Shown piece after piece: positions 58,618-64,000 of a stretch of 64,000 nucleotides of DNA. The position numbers and the translations under genes are program-made. The notes beneath the pieces were generated by a model. The model was not told the origin of the DNA. It searched no databases and saw nothing but the letters and a program-made list of their open reading frames with translations. The stretch's first letter is position 1. Every line of letters starts with the position of its first letter. This stretch comes from Bacteroides congonensis (GTDB taxonomy: Bacteria > Bacteroidota > Bacteroidia > Bacteroidales > Bacteroidaceae): NCBI RefSeq assembly GCF_900130125.1, contig NZ_FQXY01000007.1, positions 412,645-476,644 on the forward strand, written 5' to 3'.

Positions 58618-60339
58618 ATGACAAAAAAGGCTGCTATATATCTACGTGTCTCTAGTATCGACCAGAATTATGAACGACAAGAAATAGAGTTAAAAGCACT
58701 AGCTAAGTGTTTAGGATATGAAATCAAATACATATTTGAAGAAAAGCGCTCTGCTGTCCTTAAAATGGATACTAGAGATGAATTAACTCAAATGCGAAAA
58801 TTAACAAAAAATGAAATAGATAGAATATTTATCTGGGACATCACTAGACTTAGCAGACGAGCTATAGATTTTATCACCCTAATTAACGAATTTACAGACA
58901 AAGGAATTTGCCTGCATTTCAAAGATAAAAATATAATTACATTAGATGAAGACGGCAAACAAGACATGTTCGTCAGCATGTATCTCTACATATTAGGATT
59001 ATTTGCACAAATGGACGCTGAAAACCTAAAAGCCAAGATGCGTTCAGGAAGAGAAAGAGGACTAGCCATAGGTCATGCCTATACAGGATGTGCGCCGTAT
59101 GGATACAAATTAATTAACAAACAATTATATATAGACGAAAAAGAAGCAGAGACCGTACGTGCTATTTTCAATAATTATGTGGACGGAAAAAGCATACAAC
59201 ATATAATTGACATTCTAAATTCCAATAAGATTCCAACAAGAACTGGTATATTATGGACAAGAAACAGTATTTATGCAATAATCACTAATCCTGTTTATAA
59301 AGGCAAACCAGAGTTAACAAGCATTACAAAAAGGGATGAAAATAAGAAACCGTTAGAAAAAATAACGAGAGTCTTCAAAGCTCCTGTAATAATAGAGTCA
59401 CCAATTTGGGATGAAGCGCAAGTACAAAGAAAAAAACACAAAAGTTTCATTGATAAAAGTAAAGAGAGAGAAGCACTCTTAAGAGGAATATTGCAATGTG
59501 GAAACTGTGGAAAAGCATATTGTACCGCTATCAATGGTAGTGGAGTACCGACATATATTTGCAGTGATAACAGAGCTAATATAAACCAAAAACTAAATTG
59601 TAAGAATGGCGGAGTAGCATGCTATTTCCTTGATTCAATATGTTGGCAAACAATTAAAGATATTTATGCATACAAAAACTTTCAAGATACATTCACTAAA
59701 GAAAAAGCAAAAAATCAACAATTATTACAAGAGAATCAAACACAAATCAATAATTTTATTGATAAACAGATAGAGTTAGATAAAGAAAATGAAAGAGTAA
59801 ACAAAGGTTATAGAATTGGTATATACACTGATTCAGAAGCTATACGAGCTAAAGGAGAAATTAATAATAATAAGGCTAGATATGAGAAAATGATTGAAGA
59901 ATTAAAAGCTCAAAATTCAATCCTTACAGCTAAAATTAAACAAGACTTCAGCCATTATAAAATCCCAACAGTCGAACTATCCTACGAAGAAAAGAAGGCA
60001 GTGTGTAAAGAATTAATAGAAACTGCAAAGATTTACTCATATCCACCTAACAATAGAATTGTACAACTACAACTCAAAATGGGATTAATATTCAATATTG
60101 TGTTAAACCCTAAAAGAAGACTATACTATATAATAGACAACTCTACAGTTACCTTCAATAATCCGCAATCTGCCCCTATTTTCTTAAGGGAAGAATTAAA
60201 AGATAAAGATTTTACAGTTACATGCGATAATAATGACTACTTCAATGAAGAAATTTTTGGTGAATACAGCTTTGCACAAATGTGGAACATCATGGATAAA
60301 TATGGTTACATACAAGATTATCCTAAAGTAAAAAAATAG
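58618..60339 (+). CDS. Large serine recombinase (site-specific integrase)
   Basis: The 573-residue protein has an N-terminal resolvase catalytic domain (about 1-150) with YLRVSSIDQNYERQ, where Ser12 is the nucleophile, and DITRLSRR. The recombinase domain follows (about 165-280, APYGYKLINKQLYIDEKEAETVRAIF, GILWTRNSIYAIITNPVYKG), then a zinc-ribbon start (LQCGNCGKAYC, about 292-302, with later Cys residues). A long coiled coil (about 350-440) typical of integrases that control excision direction closes the pattern. It would insert and excise the element at its att sites. Codon use is AT-rich, unlike the chromosomal genes. All parts appear intact. Confidence 0.92.
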   Translation: MTKKAAIYLRVSSIDQNYERQEIELKALAKCLGYEIKYIFEEKRSAVLKMDTRDELTQMRKLTKNEIDRIFIWDITRLSRRAIDFITLINEFTDKGICLHFKDKNIITLDEDGKQDMFVSMYLYILGLFAQMDAENLKAKMRSGRERGLAIGHAYTGCAPYGYKLINKQLYIDEKEAETVRAIFNNYVDGKSIQHIIDILNSNKIPTRTGILWTRNSIYAIITNPVYKGKPELTSITKRDENKKPLEKITRVFKAPVIIESPIWDEAQVQRKKHKSFIDKSKEREALLRGILQCGNCGKAYCTAINGSGVPTYICSDNRANINQKLNCKNGGVACYFLDSICWQTIKDIYAYKNFQDTFTKEKAKNQQLLQENQTQINNFIDKQIELDKENERVNKGYRIGIYTDSEAIRAKGEINNNKARYEKMIEELKAQNSILTAKIKQDFSHYKIPTVELSYEEKKAVCKELIETAKIYSYPPNNRIVQLQLKMGLIFNIVLNPKRRLYYIIDNSTVTFNNPQSAPIFLREELKDKDFTVTCDNNDYFNEEIFGEYSFAQMWNIMDKYGYIQDYPKVKK

Positions 60340-60636
60340 TCAAAAGCATCTCATACTCATATTCTAGAAAGTTAGAACAAACTATCTTGATATAAAATAT
60401 ATTCTACAAATACGTCTAGTCATTTTTTTAGTTTGTGGCAGGAACTTTAAGCCAGTTTCCTAGAAACTTGCTACTTTTGTTCATGAGAAATAATCTCGAC
60501 TGGTGACATGGTTGGAAATATTATATTCAGATAGTTATAAAGTGAAAATTTAATGGGTAGTGGAAAAATTTCGATGTCCCCATATTCAGCCCGATATGGT
60601 CAGATTTTTCCACTACCATAGAAATATAAGATAAAC
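60340..60636. promoter_or_regulatory. Leader region of the helicase-like gene
   Basis: No gene is seen. A TACTTTTG -7 box at 60472-60479, about 160 bp before the next ATG, is the only promoter candidate. A small AGTTTC/GAAACT hairpin lies directly before it (60455-60469). A large inverted repeat fills 60556-60617. Confidence 0.4.
60556..60617. repeat. Perfect 14-bp inverted repeat with nested palindrome before the helicase-like gene
   Basis: GGTAGTGGAAAAAT (60556-60569) and ATTTTTCCACTACC (60604-60617) are exact complements. Inside, CCATAT (60579-60584 region) pairs with ATATGG (60594-60599), so the whole can fold into one long hairpin. It ends 19 bp before the ATG at 60637 and has no T run. 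It may be an operator, a translation-controlling leader or a replication/transfer hairpin. Confidence 0.7.
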
Positions 60637-62508
60637 ATGGAAATAGAACAAATAAAGCTTAATGGTGACGAACGTCTAATTGATGCGCTTAAATCGAAGG
60701 GATATACAGATATACCAAGTAACGTTATTTTAGACAAGACGTTGACAGGGATAGGTGCTACTTATGCAGAGTTACATTCATGCCGTAATTCAATCATTAT
60801 TGAACCCAATGTACCAGTTATTGTAGGTAAAACTGCCAAAAATGGCGATTGGTTGGCTGTTTACAGTAATACGACAGTGGCACAAATAAAAAAGTATCTG
60901 AAAAGAACTGATGTCAAGTACAAGAAGATTCTAACTACTCCCGAAGGATTTAAGAAAGTTAGGAAAGCAGCAGATAAGTCTTACAGTCTAATTCAAGAAA
61001 CCTATTTCTGTTTATTTGATGAGTGTGAGAAGTTGACGCAAGATTGTGACTATCGAGCAAGTATTTTACAGCCAGTCTACGATTTTTTCGACTTTAAAGA
61101 GAAAGCGTTTGTATCTGCAACTCCATTGGAAGTGTCACACCCTGCATTTGAAGGGCAAGGGTTTAAGAAGCTGGAAATTGTTCCTCAATATGATTATAGG
61201 AAAGATTTACATTTGATTGTAACTTCAAGTTATGAAAGAACAGTTCGAGAAGAATTTCAGCGACTGAAAGACAGTTCCTGTGTCTGTATATTCCTCAACT
61301 CCGTAACTGGAATTAATGAATTGGTTAATTCTCTGCATTTAGAGGGAGAAAGCCGTATCTTTTGTTCAGAAGAAGGGGTTGGAAAGTTGAAAGACGCAGG
61401 CTTTACTAATGCCGTATCGTCAATAGATTATCCATTGGCAAAATACAATTTCTTCACATCAAGATTTTATTCAGCAGTTGATATTGAATTGAATGTAAAA
61501 CCCGATATTCTGATACTTACTAATCTGAATAATGCTGTATATACAACCGTTGACCCATACACCGAAACAATACAGATTCAAGGACGATTCAGAAGAATGT
61601 TTGAGGATAAACAGACATTTAATAGTTTGACGCATATAACAAATACCCGTGATTTGGGAGCTTTATCACGTGAAGAACTGGATAGACAAATAGAGGAGTA
61701 TAAAACTACTTATCAGTCTCTCATTGAAAGATATGATAAAACAACAAATTCAGCCCGTAAAACATCTCTAAAACAACAACTTAAACAAATCTGTAAGGAT
61801 TACTTATTGGATGAACGATTAAATATTGATTATTTTGGTATAGATAATAAGTATAATGAGGAACGGGTTAAAAGCTATTATCAATCAGGAGAGAAGTTGT
61901 ATGCTGCTTATGAAGCAACTAAGTTCTTTCGAGTTAATTATGAAGAAAGACAAGAAATAATCGGAGAAGATGATATCTTTAGAATAAAGAAAGCTCCAAA
62001 TGAGAAAGAGCGTATTCGTATATTTGCCACAAAACTAATCCAGTTGAATGAACAATGCAAGGAGAATCCAAGTATTGACAAGCAGTTTTTTCTAAAGCTA
62101 CTTCATGATTCATGTGATTTTGCAGATTTAATCATTGAAGCATACGAAGTTATACCGTTTGAATTGCAAAAACAAGCGGTATGGAACTGTTGCGATAAAA
62201 AGAAATTGGAAATAGCATTGAGAGACCAAAAGAATGAAAATAAACGTTTTTCTCCAGAAGTTCTACGTGATATAGAATCATCTTTTAGACCATACATAGG
62301 ACATAATATAGCTAAGGAAGAAACTAAAAGAATGTTTGCTGACATTTACAGTAGGCATTATATACTTCATAATGAAATAGGCATTACAGCAAAGGTAAAT
62401 CAGCAAACTATTTGTGAATATTTTGAAGCAACACCACAAAATAAGAAGAAACCGAATGAGTGGAAAATCAAATGTATGTTGCCCCAATATGCTGCATTGG
62501 TAAGTTAG
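60637..62508 (+). CDS. Degenerate SF2 helicase-like ATPase of a mobile element
   Basis: The 623-residue protein keeps the order of superfamily 2 helicase motifs. A motif I-like DKTLTGIGATYAE (about 33-45) lacks the usual GK(T/S) lysine position. Motif II is LFDECEKL (Asp128-Glu129-Cys-Glu131), motif III SATP (160-163), and a motif VI-like QIQGRFRR lies at about 312-319. The second half is charged and helical with no recognised domain. Proteins beginning with this DKTxTGxGAT pattern are known to me from Bacteroidales mobile elements, usually annotated as DEAD/DEAH-like. A role in element replication or transfer is inferred. No signal peptide or membrane segment. Confidence 0.65.
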   Translation: MEIEQIKLNGDERLIDALKSKGYTDIPSNVILDKTLTGIGATYAELHSCRNSIIIEPNVPVIVGKTAKNGDWLAVYSNTTVAQIKKYLKRTDVKYKKILTTPEGFKKVRKAADKSYSLIQETYFCLFDECEKLTQDCDYRASILQPVYDFFDFKEKAFVSATPLEVSHPAFEGQGFKKLEIVPQYDYRKDLHLIVTSSYERTVREEFQRLKDSSCVCIFLNSVTGINELVNSLHLEGESRIFCSEEGVGKLKDAGFTNAVSSIDYPLAKYNFFTSRFYSAVDIELNVKPDILILTNLNNAVYTTVDPYTETIQIQGRFRRMFEDKQTFNSLTHITNTRDLGALSREELDRQIEEYKTTYQSLIERYDKTTNSARKTSLKQQLKQICKDYLLDERLNIDYFGIDNKYNEERVKSYYQSGEKLYAAYEATKFFRVNYEERQEIIGEDDIFRIKKAPNEKERIRIFATKLIQLNEQCKENPSIDKQFFLKLLHDSCDFADLIIEAYEVIPFELQKQAVWNCCDKKKLEIALRDQKNENKRFSPEVLRDIESSFRPYIGHNIAKEETKRMFADIYSRHYILHNEIGITAKVNQQTICEYFEATPQNKKKPNEWKIKCMLPQYAALVS

Positions 62509-62540
62509 TTTTTATCAGTTAATACAGTAAGTACAAAAAT

Positions 62541-62588
62541 AGCCGCAAGCGAGTACACTTACAAATGTGCTCAACTGCGGCTTTTTTT
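62541..62588. terminator. Bidirectional terminator between convergent genes
   Basis: AGCCGCA (62541-62547) pairs with TGCGGCT (62576-62582), with further inner pairing, followed by T7 on the plus strand. On the minus strand ATTTTTG follows. It serves both the helicase-like gene and the micro-gene pair. Confidence 0.85.
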
Positions 62589-62597
62589 GTGTTGATA

Positions 62598-62783
62598 TTA
62601 TTTCTTCTTGTAAGAGGGTGGCAGCTTTATTTTTGCCAGTCGCTCGTATAGTTCCGCATACTTCTTTTTTAAATAATCTCTGTCTATTTTGATTGTTACC
62701 TTGCGATTAACAATGTGCTCTGTTGTTTCATCCGTAAGGGTGGTACTTGTGTCAGGTGCTATTGGGATTCTTGTCTCAATCAT
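62598..62783 (-). CDS. Micro-gene 2: 61-residue charged protein
   Basis: The protein starts MIETRIPIAPDTSTTLTDET and ends in a basic helical segment (DYLKKKYAELYERLAKIKLP). No family recognised. Its ATG lies inside the last codons of the upstream micro-gene (8-bp overlap, ATGATTGA), so translation is probably coupled, which supports both being real. It is followed by the terminator at 62541-62588. Possible roles are small DNA-binding or accessory proteins of the mobile element, which is a guess. Confidence 0.6.
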   Translation of the reverse strand: MIETRIPIAPDTSTTLTDETTEHIVNRKVTIKIDRDYLKKKYAELYERLAKIKLPPSYKKK

Positions 62784-62943
62784 GGGATTTTAAATAAAAT
62801 GTTTTTCTAATGTGGTTAATCTGTATTCTCTGTTTTTGATAGCCTTGTGTCTGTATCCATACACCGATATGGACTTTATTATCTCTGATTCCGTGTTTCA
62901 AGGCTAATTCACGCAATTCTTGATAGGTATATACTTCTGACAT
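62776..62943 (-). CDS. Micro-gene 1: 55-residue basic protein
   Basis: The frame reads MSEVYTYQELRELALKHGI, then RDNKVHIGVWIQTQGYQKQR and a basic end before TGA at 62776-62778. The YxELRELAxKHGI start resembles the helix-turn entry of small DNA-binding or mobilisation accessory proteins. The gene overlaps the next one by 8 bp. It is short and basic, fits the AT-rich element, and would be missed by a length cut-off near 60 residues. Confidence 0.6.
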   Translation of the reverse strand: MSEVYTYQELRELALKHGIRDNKVHIGVWIQTQGYQKQRIQINHIRKTFYLKSHD

Positions 62944-62978
62944 GGTAGGTAATAAGAAAAAAAATCATAGCCACAAGC

Positions 62979-63010
62979 AGTAGGGCAGACGTCAAATTGC
63001 CCTACTTTTT
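62979..63010 (+). terminator. Terminator-like hairpin upstream of the micro-genes
   Basis: AGTAGGGCA (62979-62987) and TGCCCTACT (62998-63006) form a perfect 9-bp stem followed by TTTTT on the plus strand. No plus-strand gene ends directly before it, so it may insulate the micro-gene promoter on the other strand. Confidence 0.55.
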
Positions 63011-63036
63011 ATGGTTACGCTACAAAAATGAAAAAG

Positions 63037-63063
63037 GTCGTCTAATACTAGTATATAGGCGAC
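63037..63063. repeat. Nested palindrome
   Basis: GTCGTCTA (63037-63044) pairs with TAGGCGAC (63056-63063) through one G-T pair, enclosing the perfect 10-bp palindrome ATACTAGTAT (63045-63054). Its role is unknown; protein binding or nicking is possible. Confidence 0.5.
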
Positions 63064-63542
63064 TGCAATAAAATCTATCAAACATGGCTTTATCTATGAA
63101 AGACTGCGAAGAAATGAATTTACCACATTGGTAGTAATTGGGAAATGGAGATAAAAAGCCCTCAATGCAATACGGTAATCCTTCCTTCATGGGATACACA
63201 AATTTACGAATAATTGGGGAAGCTAAAAAATGAATGATACTCATTTTTCAAACATTGGTTGTATGGTTATGCCACATTCTGTAATGGTCTAAAGTAGTTC
63301 CATTTGTGGTGAGTAGAAAGATGTGCGTGCAATAAAGTACAGGTACTTATATATAATCCCCCCTACCTATAAAAATAGGAGCTTAAATATATATCAGCTC
63401 ATTTCTCCTATGATTTACAGAATTGAAAGTTACATGAACACATGAACAGTAGTTCTAACGTCCCCCTAGGGTAGTTGGAGAGAAACGAAATATATTTCAA
63501 TCCACGTAATCAATTTATAAATCATTTAAAATTTTATTCGTT

Positions 63543-64000
63543 ATGAGAAATCTACAAATTATTGGCAATGTGCCACAGGTAAGAAGAGAAAGTAACTTTG
63601 GTGAGTATGCAGAAGAAGCGGTAATAATCGAAGAGCCAGTAAAGCCCAAAAGGGTAAATCACTTTATAGAAGCAAACTCTGTGGAGGTTACTTTAGACCA
63701 TTTAAAGAATGATAATGTGATACCAGTTTTCAGCAAGGATAATGAACTGACTATTTCGCATCCACAATTTATTGAAACGGTTTGGGAAGCGGCTAATTCA
63801 TTTTATAGTGGTGAACAAATCGAGCAACCAGATATAAGGTGCAGTCATGTGGTAAAAGGGAGACGTCCAGAATCCATTAACAAGCCAAAGAACCTGTTAA
63901 CGGAAGCTGACACTACCCAATATTACGAAAGATGCGCTTTTGCCATAGATATTCCATCTATCTATGAAGATGTATCTGGCAACAGGCTTAATCTTTCTAT
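63543..64000 (+). CDS. DUF3871 family protein, N-terminal part (runs off the window)
   Basis: The frame is open from the ATG at 63543 to the window end (152 codons visible). The blocks FIEANSVEVTLDHLKNDNVIPVFSKDNELTISH, IRCSHVVKGRRPESINKP and YYERCAFAIDIPSIYEDVSGNRLNL match the DUF3871 family, which I associate with Bacteroidales conjugative transposons and related elements. The biochemical role is unknown. It supports reading the right part of the window as a mobile element. No ribosome-binding tract stands out before the start. Confidence 0.8.
   Translation, partial: MRNLQIIGNVPQVRRESNFGEYAEEAVIIEEPVKPKRVNHFIEANSVEVTLDHLKNDNVIPVFSKDNELTISHPQFIETVWEAANSFYSGEQIEQPDIRCSHVVKGRRPESINKPKNLLTEADTTQYYERCAFAIDIPSIYEDVSGNRLNLS

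Larger units (their letters stand above)
62944..63542. other. 600-bp gene-free stretch with hairpins
   Basis: No supported gene. A plus-strand frame at 63083 begins MALSMKDCEEMNLPHW and then meets two stops. A minus-strand frame at 63020-63244 has no recognisable features. The region holds a 9-bp hairpin with T run (62979-63010), a nested palindrome (63037-63063), CCTAT/ATAGG near 63370 and the palindrome CCCTAGGG near 63468. It could contain the transfer origin or regulatory leader of the following gene, but nothing proves this. Confidence 0.4.
58440..64000. mobile_element. AT-rich mobile element with a large serine recombinase (left end)
   Basis: From about 58.44 kb to the end of the window the base composition is clearly AT-richer than the chromosomal genes, and the gene content changes. 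It comprises a large serine recombinase at the outer edge, a degenerate helicase-like protein, overlapping micro-genes, and a DUF3871 gene, a family I associate with Bacteroidales conjugative elements. The recombinase points into the element. The left boundary is probably between 58440 and 58600. The right end lies outside the window, so whether this is a conjugative element or a prophage cannot be decided. Confidence 0.6.

Noticed and set aside
63083..63232. Plus-strand frame MALSMKDCEEMNLPHW followed by two stops and further codons
   Set aside because: It could be a decayed gene, but without a recognisable family the interrupted frame is not enough to call a pseudogene.
63020..63244. Minus-strand frame of 74 codons in the gene-free region
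   Set aside because: No recognisable domain, no promoter box, and it runs through the palindrome; more likely chance.

Overview
The window is bacterial DNA from the order Bacteroidales, almost certainly a gut Bacteroides. The evidence is two SusC/SusD pairs, a hybrid two-component regulator of the Bacteroides HTCS type, an ECF sigma/FecR pair, and repeated -7 boxes of the form TAnnTTTG (often TATCTTTG) in front of genes. No database search was possible; family names come from motifs read in the translations.

Layout. 1-352 looks like the end of an integrated element. It abuts the 3' half of a tRNA-His gene (about 354-397), which I read as a displaced attachment-site copy. Next comes a small two-gene module of DUF3990-like (ADP-ribosyltransferase-like) type (475-1385). 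1.5-12.2 kb is mostly housekeeping: PspC protein, dnaX, a DivIC/FtsB-like protein, a Skp/OmpH-like lipoprotein, pepD, a DNase I-fold phosphatase/nuclease, an AAA-ATPase/PD-(D/E)XK gene broken by one stop codon, and an MscS channel. 12.4-30.1 kb (minus strand) is a polysaccharide utilisation locus: SusC, SusD, a GH16 lipoprotein, a DUF4988 lipoprotein, then after a terminator a sulfatase, GH20, GH2 and GH29. Together these fit sulfated, fucosylated host mucin O-glycans or poly-LacNAc. 30.4-45.6 kb holds an N-terminally truncated Rpn gene, a hybrid histidine kinase, a MurU-like/AmgK-RapZ fusion pair for cell-wall amino-sugar recycling, a full HTCS regulator, a carbon-metabolism group (fructose-6-phosphate aldolase/transaldolase, class I FBA, GpmA) and a large zinc metalloprotease. 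The metalloprotease is the last gene of a second Sus-type operon (FecR, SusC with STN domain, SusD, protease; 43.1-51.8 kb).

The most interesting region is 52.97-57.40 kb. A crippled tyrosine recombinase is followed by seven same-strand, AT-rich small genes, of which the last looks like an Imm17 immunity protein. Five of the seven are each followed by a related 36-48 bp intergenic repeat beginning TAACAA. This matches the architecture of the recombinase-associated acquired interbacterial defence (rAID) clusters known from gut Bacteroidales: an integron-like store of immunity genes. The array, with a TetR-type gene, lies between an ECF sigma gene (57874-58389) and the FecR anti-sigma gene (50716-51792) that would normally be its direct neighbour, so it may have split that pair.

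58.4-64.0 kb is a second, AT-rich mobile element: a large serine recombinase, a degenerate SF2 helicase-like protein behind a long inverted repeat, two overlapping micro-genes, and the start of a DUF3871 gene that runs off the window.
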